64,000 bases of DNA from JADGRF01 sp035274465 (GTDB lineage: Bacteria; Myxococcota_A; Polyangia; Polyangiales; JAFGIB01). Position 1 is the stretch's first letter; each line of letters starts with the position of its first letter. The notes below the pieces were generated by a model that saw only the letters and a list, made by a program, of their open reading frames with translations, made no database searches and was not told where the DNA came from. The stretch covers positions 1 through 64,000 of the forward strand of contig DATEOF010000477.1 in the NCBI GenBank assembly GCA_035274465.1, written 5' to 3'. Positions 57,406-64,000 of this stretch are shown here, piece after piece. The position numbers and the translations under genes are program-made.

Positions 57406-58980
57406 TCACCTCGGGATTGGCGCCGCTTGTGCTTCCTTCAGCGCTTCGTCGTAGTCGGCCTGCAGCAGGTGGCCAGCCGCGAGGCTGCGGTCGGCCGCGG
57501 CCTTGTACTTCGTGACGTAGTCGTCGTGCGTGGGGTACAGCATCTCGAGCCGTTGCGGCGAGAAGCGCGCGGCGGTTCCACCGAGTGAGCACGCCAGACC
57601 TCCGGTGGGATCGGTCAGGCTTGGCGTGTTCGTGGTGGAATAGGTCGCGATCGGAACCTCGATCTCCGGCAGTCGCAGCCCGCCCACGACGTTGAGGTTG
57701 TCGTCGAAGCTCAGCCCTCCGAAGGCCGATCGCTCGAAGCGCGGAGCGGCCTGCGGTCTCTTGCCGTTGCGGACCCACTCGTGAAGCGCAGCGAACGCCG
57801 CGTTGTACGCGCGATGGGCTGGAAAGTCGTTCATCGAGTCGACGCAGCCGTAGACCGCCATGCTCACTTCCATCGCGACTTCTGCGCTGCGCGTCGTGGT
57901 GCGGCGAGCGCTGAGGGTCGCTCCCGCGATCATCCACTTGACGAGCATGGGGCCGTCGTCAGGCGTGGACGGCGCCTCGGACATCGTGAACAGCTCCATG
58001 ACAGGAACTCCGGGATCGCTGGTGCGCGGCTCGAGGCCGGAGTGGAGCATGAAGCCGTCGTAGACCCGATCCGTCGCCTGCACGTTGTCGATGTACGAGG
58101 CGAGCCGCAGCGCGGCCTGCAGGTTGCCGGTGGCGATCAACGCGTGCACCGGGTAACACGGGCCCAGCAGCTCGTTCGCGTGCGTCTTGAGCGCGACTCC
58201 AGCGCGCGAAAAGATCGCTTCCGCGAAGCTGTCGCCGGGGTGTTGGAGCTTCGCGTAGCGTTGCGAGTCGTAGCGTTTGAGGTGGTCGACGCCGAGCGAT
58301 TGCGCGGACACGGCGACGTAGCCGTGACCCTCGCGCATGAAGTATTCGCGCGAGGACGCCCATTCCATTGCCAGGTCGAGCTGACTCGAGACGTCGTACC
58401 ACTCGACGAACACCGTGCCGCTGAACCGCGCCGGGTCTTTCGGCTTGTACACGTTCATGCGCGTCGTGAAGGCGGGCGACGCGCCCGTGAGGAAGGATTC
58501 CTGGTGCTCGTACGCGAATGCTTCCAGTCCGGCGAGCGCTGCGAACGGCTTGCCATTGCCCGCGTCGGCCGCGACGGACTCGATCACTGGCACCTCCACC
58601 TTGCCGGGGTTTGCCCAATCGATCGGTGCGCAGGCCGGCGGCGTGGTGCCCGCGTCCGGTGTTGGGGCCGGTGCCTGGCTTCCCGCTACCGGCTGGGACT
58701 CGGTTCCCGCCACGCTGCCGCCTCGACCCGCGCTCGGTCTGGGCGTGTCCCCGCCAGAGCCTGCATTCGATGGAGGGTGAGTAGAGACGGATCCAGCCGC
58801 TGCCGCGACTGTCCCTCCTGGTTGCGGACTGCCCGCGACGCTCGGGGCTCGTTTTCCGGCGGCAGACACCGAGCCGGCGGCAACAGGGAGCCCTTCCGGC
58901 GATTTGAGAGGTGAAGTGTCGAATGAACAACTCGATGCGAAGAGACTTGCCATGAACACAAGTGTGGTCGCATCGCGCAT
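57406..58980 (-). CDS. Abhydrolase_10-like lipoprotein with lost nucleophile
   Basis: A 524-residue predicted lipoprotein (SLFASSC box), a Gly/Ser/Pro-rich linker to about residue 115, then an alpha/beta-hydrolase-like domain resembling Abhydrolase_10 (VEWYDVSSQLDLAMEW, YVAVSAQSLGVDHLKRYD, LQHPGDSFAEAIFSRAG). Where the family has G-x-S-x-S, this protein reads ATGNLQAALRL, so the nucleophile Ser appears replaced by Leu. It may be a binding or structural protein rather than an enzyme. Complete frame without stops or frameshifts. Confidence 0.72.
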   Translation of the reverse strand: MRDATTLVFMASLFASSCSFDTSPLKSPEGLPVAAGSVSAAGKRAPSVAGSPQPGGTVAAAAGSVSTHPPSNAGSGGDTPRPSAGRGGSVAGTESQPVAGSQAPAPTPDAGTTPPACAPIDWANPGKVEVPVIESVAADAGNGKPFAALAGLEAFAYEHQESFLTGASPAFTTRMNVYKPKDPARFSGTVFVEWYDVSSQLDLAMEWASSREYFMREGHGYVAVSAQSLGVDHLKRYDSQRYAKLQHPGDSFAEAIFSRAGVALKTHANELLGPCYPVHALIATGNLQAALRLASYIDNVQATDRVYDGFMLHSGLEPRTSDPGVPVMELFTMSEAPSTPDDGPMLVKWMIAGATLSARRTTTRSAEVAMEVSMAVYGCVDSMNDFPAHRAYNAAFAALHEWVRNGKRPQAAPRFERSAFGGLSFDDNLNVVGGLRLPEIEVPIATYSTTNTPSLTDPTGGLACSLGGTAARFSPQRLEMLYPTHDDYVTKYKAAADRSLAAGHLLQADYDEALKEAQAAPIPR

Positions 58981-59064
58981 GACAGAACCTCGTTGAGGTT
59001 GTCTGCCATGTGTCTCAGAGGAAGAATTTTATGAAACGTGACACAAACTGATCAGGCAGCGGGA

Positions 59065-60195
59065 CTACGGCGTGAGCGCAAAGCAATAGAAGCCGCCGTA
59101 GCCGCCGAATGATCCGACCGACATGCCGTCCGGCGCGGTGCGGTCATCGAGCGTGGCGCCCGCCGCACAGCCGCCTTCGTTCCAGACGCTGATCCAGTTC
59201 ACACCGCTCCCTTGCCGCGGCCACGAGTGACCGACACGCGGACAGCCTTCAGGATCGGCTCGAGTCCAGTTCCAGCATGTGGCTTTCTCCGGCGTCCATC
59301 CGCCGTCGCAGCTCGTCATGGTGCCGAAACCGCCTCCCGGCGGCCGGCCGCCGCCAGCGCCACCACCACCGGCCGGTCGACTGCCCATCGATCCTCCAGC
59401 GCCCCCGCTCGTCGGCATGTCCGCGCCGGGCGGCTGCGTGTAGAGCTTGCCGTCGATGCCGCTGCCGGTCAGCACTTGATGGTTGTCGACTTGACCCATG
59501 CCGTCCGGATTGCGGTTCGGAATGCCGGACTCGTTCGGCAGGTCGTTGAGGATCGCAGGGTCCGCAGAGGTCGGACGATCGGCGAGCAGGTCGGCGAGCT
59601 TCGCGGCGACGACGCGCCCGGCGCGATCGTGCCAGGGACCCTGTCCGATGCGATCGATCGCATGTTCAGACGTCGTGCTGAGGAACGCGCGCCAGGTCTT
59701 GTTGCCCGCACATGGGCTCGAGCTGAGAGCGATCTTCCTGCAGAGCTCGTCCGCGCCCTTGATGCCACCCAAATTGCCACCGAAGCCCTTCGGGTTTCCG
59801 GACTCGCGCTGCAGCGCAGCAAAGCTGGTGAGGAAAAAGCTGAACGTCTTCTCCTCTTCGGTCGCGCAAGCGACGGTCGGTTTTTCCGCCGGCGCCATCA
59901 TGCCCGCACTACCACCCGAGGTGCCGCTCGCAGCTGCTCCGGCCCCCGCACCGGCCCCAGCCGTGGTCCCCGGGGCCGACGTGGTCCCCGCGGTCGTCGT
60001 GGTCGGAGCTGAGCCCATCCTGCCAGCTGTCGTACTCGGAGAGGTCTGCCCCGGCCCGCCCGCGCCGCCCGCAGCCGAGGGCTGCATGGGGCCGTCCATG
60101 GGCCGCGAAGGGTTTTGCTTCGCGGGATCATCGGAACTGCAGGAAAAACAAGCGATCGCTGCGTGGATCGCGGCCATGACTCGGAGGCTCCGCAT
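59065..60195 (-). CDS. Lipoprotein with DUF1554/lectin-like domain
   Basis: A 376-residue predicted lipoprotein (signal AAIHAAIACFSC). A long Gly/Ala/Thr/Pro-rich linker runs to about residue 110, then a C-type-lectin-like DUF1554 domain with GNLGGIKGADELCRKIA, GNKTWRAFLSTT and, after a Gly/Pro-rich insertion, the C-terminal half with CWNWTRADPEG and GGFYCFALT. Likely a surface carbohydrate- or ligand-binding protein. Start ATG at 60195; the open frame upstream is not protein-like. Confidence 0.75.
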   Translation of the reverse strand: MRSLRVMAAIHAAIACFSCSSDDPAKQNPSRPMDGPMQPSAAGGAGGPGQTSPSTTAGRMGSAPTTTTAGTTSAPGTTAGAGAGAGAAASGTSGGSAGMMAPAEKPTVACATEEEKTFSFFLTSFAALQRESGNPKGFGGNLGGIKGADELCRKIALSSSPCAGNKTWRAFLSTTSEHAIDRIGQGPWHDRAGRVVAAKLADLLADRPTSADPAILNDLPNESGIPNRNPDGMGQVDNHQVLTGSGIDGKLYTQPPGADMPTSGGAGGSMGSRPAGGGGAGGGRPPGGGFGTMTSCDGGWTPEKATCWNWTRADPEGCPRVGHSWPRQGSGVNWISVWNEGGCAAGATLDDRTAPDGMSVGSFGGYGGFYCFALTP

Positions 60196-60246
60196 CGTCG
60201 CGCAGCGTACGATCTTCGCCCGCGTTTGCCACCAGGATGTCACATC

Positions 60247-60263
60247 GGGCTTCAGGCTCCAGG
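60247..60263. repeat. Copy of the CCTGGAGCC-type dispersed motif
   Basis: GGGCTTCAGGCTCCAGG. Its complement differs at 2 of 17 positions from CCTGGAGCCCGGAGCCC in the inverted repeat at 62362-62469. It sits between the lectin gene and the truncated barrel fragment, inside the stretch of broken genes. Possibly a solo arm of the same element. Confidence 0.4.
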
Positions 60264-60276
60264 TTGGGAACACCGT

Positions 60277-60610
60277 TCAATTCGAGCGCGGCAATCGCCA
60301 AGTCACTCCGCCTCGGATCAACCACGCATCGGGCATGCGTTGGATCTGATCGCTGATGCTCTGGTCCTTCTCGTTGCGCGGCTCGAAGCGGCGGTAGAGG
60401 GTGTGGCCTCCGTAGATGCCAAACCAGATGCTGCTCCAGATGCGCACGTTGAGCTGCAAGCCGGCGCTGATGGTCGAGTACGCGATGTGGTCGATGCAAG
60501 CGCCGGGCAGCGGGATGACTTTGAAGTTCAGAAACGCTGGCAGGAAGGTCTCGAGCTGCAGCTGCGCCAGCGGCTTCCACTCGAGGTAGAGCGCGGGCAG
60601 CGGGAAGAGA
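60277..60610 (-). pseudogene. C-terminal fragment of an outer-membrane beta-barrel protein
   Basis: The minus-strand frame from about 60610 to the stop at 60277 reads LFPLPALYLEWKPLAQLQLE, then TISAGLQLNVRIWSSIWFGIYGG, then LYRRFEP and VTWRLP. It shows alternating hydrophobic strands like outer-membrane barrel proteins (DUF6268-like, low certainty). Upstream of 60610 the frame continues, but it is antisense to the TetR-like fragment and loses barrel character. The N-terminal part and signal peptide are missing. Confidence 0.5.
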
Positions 60611-61044
60611 CGATCCGTCACCTGGTGGCGGACGCGAACGCCTACCTCGACAAGCTCGCAAAGGACCCCACGCAAGCCTTGCTCGACCTGTTCGAGTACA
60701 TGTTCGAAGGCGCGCTGCGCCTCCCGTACGTCAGCAAAGCGCACCTGCACGCTGCCTTCAACGAGGACGACTACAGCGGCCCGTTTCCCAGCTCGTTCGC
60801 GCCGGTCATGCTGCGCATCCGCGACGCGCTGCGCGAGCACGTGCCGGGCCTCGACGAGCAGACCGCCGGGCGCCGCACCGTGCTCGCCATGTCGTCGATC
60901 TTGTTCCCCGCCTGCTTCGCCGAGCTCTACCGCCCACTGCGCAGCCTGGACAGCGCGCGCGACCGCAGGGCCTACCTCGAGGAGATCATCCAGCAGCTGT
61001 TAGCTGCAGCGCCGCAGCGATCCACACGCCGAAAGAAAGCCTGA
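60608..61044 (+). pseudogene. C-terminal fragment of a TetR-family regulator
   Basis: The plus-strand frame from about 60608 reads EETIRHLVADANAYLDKLA, EYMFEGALRLPYVSKAHL, and ends LAAAPQRSTRRKKA at 61044. This is the ligand-binding half of a TetR-like protein. No helix-turn-helix is present and the preceding sequence is antisense to the barrel fragment. The breakpoint coincides with that of the barrel fragment (within a few bases of 60610), suggesting one recombination event joined the two gene tails. Confidence 0.5.
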
Positions 61045-61121
61045 CACCTACACGGCACACGGTCTCGCACATCATCTCGATGGGCGTCATTTAGACCTCA
61101 AGTGTCGAGCCGATTCAGCTG

Positions 61122-61127
61122 TATACT
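61122..61127 (+). promoter_or_regulatory. Possible -10 element of a leaderless cytochrome transcript
   Basis: TATACT at 61122-61127, in an otherwise GC-rich 91-base gap, ends 8 bases before the ATG at 61136. If it is a -10, transcription would start at or next to the start codon, and no Shine-Dalgarno sequence is visible there. No good -35 hexamer at the usual distance. Confidence 0.3.
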
Positions 61128-61135
61128 GGTCCTAG

Positions 61136-61639
61136 ATGTCGGATGGACGTTTTGGAATCCGCACTGCAGTGCTGTTCAAATTCTCGTTTACTCTCGCGGC
61201 CTTGGGTGGCTGCGTCGAGCAGAGCACCGAGCCGATGGTAGCCGACGCAGGCGCGCCGGACAGCGGCTCCAAGGTGCTCTACGACTCGGCGCTCGAACCC
61301 GGCGCGTGGGATGACATGAGCATCGAACAGCGCGCGCAGTTCATGCGTGAGCTCGTGCTGCCCACCGTGGCGCCGATGTTTCACGACTTCGATGCGCAGC
61401 GCTTCGCAGCCGTCAGCTGCAAGACCTGCCACGGCAGTGGCGCGCAGACCCGCGACTTCGCGATGCCGAGCCCGGACGTGCCGGCCCTGAACAGCGAAGT
61501 GCTCAAGAACCCCGGCGAAGAGTTGAAGCCGATCATGGAGTTCATGCGCAACGTGCTCAAGCCGACCGTGAGCAACCTGCTGGGCAAGCGCGACAACGCG
61601 GCACTCAAGTGCGGCGCGTGCCACACCAGCAAGTCCTGA
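61136..61639 (+). CDS. Lipoprotein c-type cytochrome with two CxxCH motifs
   Basis: A 167-residue predicted lipoprotein (ALGGC, C26). Two haem-binding motifs: CKTCH at 95-99 and CGACH at 159-163, the second only 4 residues from the C-terminus. Such a late second motif leaves little protein to wrap that haem, so the pair may sit face to face, as in some small multihaem proteins of myxobacteria. It should be an exported electron carrier tied to a membrane. Start ATG at 61136; no ribosome site seen. Confidence 0.75.
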   Translation: MSDGRFGIRTAVLFKFSFTLAALGGCVEQSTEPMVADAGAPDSGSKVLYDSALEPGAWDDMSIEQRAQFMRELVLPTVAPMFHDFDAQRFAAVSCKTCHGSGAQTRDFAMPSPDVPALNSEVLKNPGEELKPIMEFMRNVLKPTVSNLLGKRDNAALKCGACHTSKS

Positions 61640-61697
61640 GCATGCCGCTGAGCAAGTCCCCTTGGGGACGCCGCGAAGCAAATCCCCTTGGGGGACC

Positions 61698-62291
61698 CTA
61701 CTTGATCGTGGTCGCAGGCGTCTTCGGAGCCGGTGCCTTGCTGGGCGCCGGCGACGCGGGCGCCTGAGCTGGGGTACCCGGTGAAGGCGCAGGCGCCGAA
61801 GTGCCCGGCGCGGGAGCCGGCGCAGCCCGCGGCCCAGGCTTTACCCCGGATTGCTGCAACGCCTGCATCAACTCCGGCATGTGCTGCTGCACGCGCTCCG
61901 CACCCAGCTGCGCGCCTTGCTGCATCAGCTTCGGCGTCTGGATCAACGCCTTCCGGCCCACCGGCGTCTTGTAGAACGCAAGCATCTGCTTGAACTCGGC
62001 CTCTGTGAAGGCCTGCATGTAGATCTTGACGAAGTCGGCCTCGAGCGACTTCCAGCTCATGTACTTGGACATGAACTGCTTGAACGTGTCCGTCAGCGGA
62101 GCCAGCGACGGATTCATCTGCAGCTGCGCCTTGAGCATGGTGTCGATGTTGGAATCCATCATCGCCTCCATGTCGGCCAACTTGAAGAACTCGAGGATGG
62201 AGTTGCGATAGGACGCGTCGTCGGCAGCAGCGCGGTTCGACAGCGACAAGCAGATACAGCAGATCACCAGGAACGACGAGAGGATACGCAT
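61698..62291 (-). CDS. DUF2059-like exported protein with Pro/Ala-rich tail
   Basis: A 197-residue protein with a Sec signal (LVICCICLSLSNRAAA) and a helical domain about 25-130 typical of DUF2059 (LEFFKLADMEAMMDS, YMQAFTEAEFKQMLAFYKTPVGRKAL). The C-terminal 50 residues are a Pro/Ala/Ser/Thr repeat (PAPAPGTSAPAPSPGTPA). The function of DUF2059 is not established. The tail may span the cell wall or be flexible. Complete gene in an otherwise damaged neighbourhood. Confidence 0.8.
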   Translation of the reverse strand: MRILSSFLVICCICLSLSNRAAADDASYRNSILEFFKLADMEAMMDSNIDTMLKAQLQMNPSLAPLTDTFKQFMSKYMSWKSLEADFVKIYMQAFTEAEFKQMLAFYKTPVGRKALIQTPKLMQQGAQLGAERVQQHMPELMQALQQSGVKPGPRAAPAPAPGTSAPAPSPGTPAQAPASPAPSKAPAPKTPATTIK

Positions 62292-62361
62292 GAGCTCCCC
62301 CTTTCGGAGCTTCGCGACGATACGCGAAGTGCCCGGGCCGTGCGCAGAAAAATGCTTGATT

Positions 62362-62469
62362 GGGCTCCAGACTCCAGGCTGCAGGCTTCGGGTTCAGATC
62401 GAGAATCGTCACTCCGTGACGCGCTGCAGTTTCTCTCCCCCGAAAACCGTAGCCTGGAGCCCGGAGCCC
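62362..62469. repeat. Structured intergenic inverted-repeat element
   Basis: Arms 62362-62380 (GGGCTCCAGACTCCAGGCT) and 62451-62469 (AGCCTGGAGCCCGGAGCCC) match at 17 of 19 positions as an inverted repeat around a 70-base centre. The centre contains two GCTGCAG sites and a small GTCAC-TCC-GTGAC hairpin. No coding character. It lies between the DUF2059 gene and the hydrolase fragment. MITE-, REP- or small-RNA-like; I cannot distinguish these. Confidence 0.45.
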
Positions 62470-62473
62470 GCGA

Positions 62474-62850
62474 TTAGATCGCTTCGTCAGCCAGTCGAAC
62501 ATTCGCTGGCTCGCCACGGCCTGGGCGCCGTCCTGGCAGTGCAATTGCCCGGTGTCTTCCGCGCTGAACAACATGTACTCCTTCGGGCAGCGCAGCGCAT
62601 CGAACAGCGCCCGGGCCTGACCTTCGCTGAACGCCTCGGCGGTGCCGTCCATGACGAGCGTGTGGCAACGGATTGGCTCGACGACCTTCCTGTTGTCGAA
62701 CTCGCGCAGCGCGCGAAGTAGCGCAGATGGCGTGCTCACACCGTGTTTGCTCATCGAGTCGCGCAGGTCCGGCATCGATGGGCCGCTGTATCGGGGCCTT
62801 TCCACACCGATCTCCGGGATGTTGCGCCGGGCGCACGCGAATTTCAGACT
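62474..62850 (-). pseudogene. C-terminal fragment of an alpha/beta hydrolase
   Basis: The minus-strand frame reads (from about 62850) FACARRNIPEIGVERPRYSG, MPDLRDSMSKHGVSTPSALL, IRCHTLVMDGTAEAFSEGQA, then DALRCPKEYMLFSAEDTGQL and HCQDGAQAVASQRMFDWLTK near 62480. This is the last third of a family of alpha/beta hydrolases (Asp in VMDG, His in LHCQ). There is no N-terminus and no in-frame stop near the expected end, so it is not a working gene. The 5' break is next to the LysR fragment. Confidence 0.55.
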
Positions 62851-62857
62851 GCCGGCG

Positions 62858-62923
62858 TTGAAGCTCAGTCAAGTCGACTTGAACCTGCTCGTGGCGCTGG
62901 ATGCGTTGTTGCGCGAGCGCAAC
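62858..62923 (+). pseudogene. N-terminal stub of a LysR-family regulator
   Basis: TTG at 62858 begins LKLSQVDLNLLVALDALLRERN, the characteristic first helix of LysR regulators, but the helix-turn-helix that should follow (VTRAAxxLGLSQ) is absent. The frame then runs, without homology, into the RCC1 lipoprotein start codon at 63032 in the same phase. Only about 22 codons survive, joined head to head with the hydrolase fragment. Confidence 0.55.
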
Positions 62924-63031
62924 GAGTTAGCGAAGTCTGCCAGCTGCCGCTTCAAGCTGCAGCGCGGCACGGGTCTTGCTGATCGCGGGCTCGATGCAGA
63001 CGATGGCACAACCTGGCATGGAGAGCAGCCG

Positions 63032-64000
63032 ATGAAGCCGCAGCGTGTCTTGTGGTTCGCGAGTTGTGCCCTCGCATGTCTGGCTTGCGGAGAGGCTCGC
63101 CGCCCCAATGCATCGGTCGCCGAAAAGGACGCGGGCGTGACCGCTCCAGTCGGAGACGACCGCGAGCTGGATCCGACTCCGACCACTCCGATCGTCACGC
63201 CAGCCACGCCAGTCGATGCCGGGCCCGCTCCGGCCGCGGAGCCGACGCCCTCCTCGATCTGGCGTGGGCGCGCGCGCACCACCTGCGTCGATGGCAGGTG
63301 CACGTGCCCGACCCCGGACCAGCCCTGTGACGGCACCTGCGAATCGCTGGACGATGCCGGCACGGACACCTGCGCGCGAGGGCGCGAGGAGGTCCCCAGC
63401 GGCTGCGCGCCCTCGGGCTGTCCCGCCATCAGCGCGATCACCGCGGGCAGCCTCCACACCTGCATCCTGCTCGAAGACCACACGGTGATGTGCTGGGGCA
63501 TGAACACGCTGGGCGAGAACAGTGTGACGGCTGCGAAGAAGACCCCGCCCGAGCTGGTCGAAGGCTTGAGCGACGTACGCATCTACGAGGCCGGCGACAC
63601 ACACACCTGCTTCGTCCGCTCGTCAGGCCCCGCGCAGTGCTTCGGCATCAACTACACGGGCGAGCTCGGGGACGGAACCAAGAACAGCAGCGCGACACCT
63701 GTCGCGGTCAAGCTCGAAGGCAAGCCCATCGGCTTCGGCCTCGGCGACTCGCACAGCTGCGCACTGCTGAGCGACGGCAGCGTGCAGTGCTGGGGGATGC
63801 TCGTGTACGTCGGCGAGGCTTCGACCACGCCCCAACCCGTGCCCGGCTTGCAAAACGTCAAGAGCATCTCCTCGCGCGCACGCCAGAATTGCGTGCTGCT
63901 GACCGACAAGACGGTCCAGTGCTGGAGCGTGATGCGCGTCGCACCACAGCCGGTCGAGAACCTCGACAACGTTGCGAGCGTCGCGACCGGCGAGTACCGG
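63032..64000 (+). CDS. RCC1-repeat lipoprotein (3' end outside the window)
   Basis: At least 323 residues, truncated by the window end. Lipoprotein signal (FASCALACLACGEA); a Thr/Pro/Asp-rich linker to about residue 75; a Cys-rich module (TTCVDGRCTCPTPDQPC). From about 130 come RCC1-type propeller blades of the pattern HTCILLEDHTVMCWGMN, HTCFVRSSGPAQCFGIN, HSCALLSDGSVQCWG and QNCVLLTDKTVQCW, each with a conserved pair of cysteines. Such proteins are abundant in myxobacteria and probably bind ligands on the cell surface. ATG at 63032. Confidence 0.85.
   Translation, partial: MKPQRVLWFASCALACLACGEARRPNASVAEKDAGVTAPVGDDRELDPTPTTPIVTPATPVDAGPAPAAEPTPSSIWRGRARTTCVDGRCTCPTPDQPCDGTCESLDDAGTDTCARGREEVPSGCAPSGCPAISAITAGSLHTCILLEDHTVMCWGMNTLGENSVTAAKKTPPELVEGLSDVRIYEAGDTHTCFVRSSGPAQCFGINYTGELGDGTKNSSATPVAVKLEGKPIGFGLGDSHSCALLSDGSVQCWGMLVYVGEASTTPQPVPGLQNVKSISSRARQNCVLLTDKTVQCWSVMRVAPQPVENLDNVASVATGEYR

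Noticed and set aside
1..64000. CRISPR arrays, rRNA, tRNA, complete insertion sequences, prophage
   Set aside because: No regularly spaced repeats, no tRNA cloverleaf or rRNA signature, and no transposase, integrase or phage structural genes were recognised on either strand.

Overview
The window looks like a GC-rich myxobacterial (Myxococcota) chromosome; this is inferred from gene content and style, with no database search. The signs are many lipoproteins with Ala/Gly/Ser/Pro-rich spacers and Cys-rich modules, RCC1 repeats, a DUF222-type HNH endonuclease relic, large chemosensory clusters, and tight packing with ATGA/GTGA start-stop overlaps and convergent genes that overlap at their 3' ends. 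I found no rRNA, tRNA, CRISPR array or complete insertion sequence.

Layout. 0-2.3 kb: osmoprotectant-type ABC importer (ATPase plus a fused lipoprotein-binding-protein/permease). 2.3-13.4 kb: a helical protein, a PAS hybrid histidine kinase, a fatty-acyl-CoA synthetase, a penicillin-acylase-family lipoprotein, and a two-gene unit of unknown role. 13.4-14.4 kb: a repeat-bearing non-coding stretch leading into an internally deleted HNH gene. 14.4-16.2 kb: a cystathionine gamma-synthase/lyase-type enzyme coupled to a small lipoprotein.

16.3-35.2 kb is the centrepiece: about 19 kb of chemosensory genes in two divergent blocks. The minus block holds three CheX/CheC-like proteins, a CheY and a soluble MCP-like protein. 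The plus block holds another soluble MCP-like protein, a STAS protein and SpoIIE-type phosphatase, then CheA-CheW-MCP-CheB-CheR-CheX, then STAS-CheY-CheA-CheW-soluble MCP-CheB. The two soluble MCP-like proteins carry a CheZ-like D-x-x-x-Q helix, and they share a G-x-x-x-L-F C-terminal tail with one CheX protein. I read them as candidate CheY-P phosphatases built on an MCP-like scaffold. The last MCP has a strongly basic N-terminus and a CheR/CheB-type W-x-x-F tail, resembling FrzCD.

35.2-46.5 kb: a flavoprotein disulfide reductase, a metallo-beta-lactamase-fold hydrolase, a flotillin/NfeD pair divergent from a four-gene membrane operon that includes a DUF4407-like protein, an AraC-type regulator, and a VWA lipoprotein. 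46.6-57.1 kb: a sugar-acid or hydroxy-acid catabolic locus (transporter, aldehyde dehydrogenase, aldo-keto reductase, HpcH/HpaI aldolase, MhpD-like hydratase, NTF2-like protein, three enolase-superfamily proteins, SMP-30 lactonase). A three-copy GTCAGAC operator candidate lies in its divergent control region. One enolase paralogue has lost key active-site residues.

57-64 kb looks like decaying or recombining DNA: an esterase relic, a hydrolase lacking its nucleophile, back-to-back fragments of a beta-barrel and a TetR-like gene, fragments of a hydrolase and a LysR gene, and inverted-repeat elements. Intact lipoproteins lie among them: a DUF1554-like lectin, a c-type cytochrome, a DUF2059-like protein, and an RCC1 protein cut by the window end.
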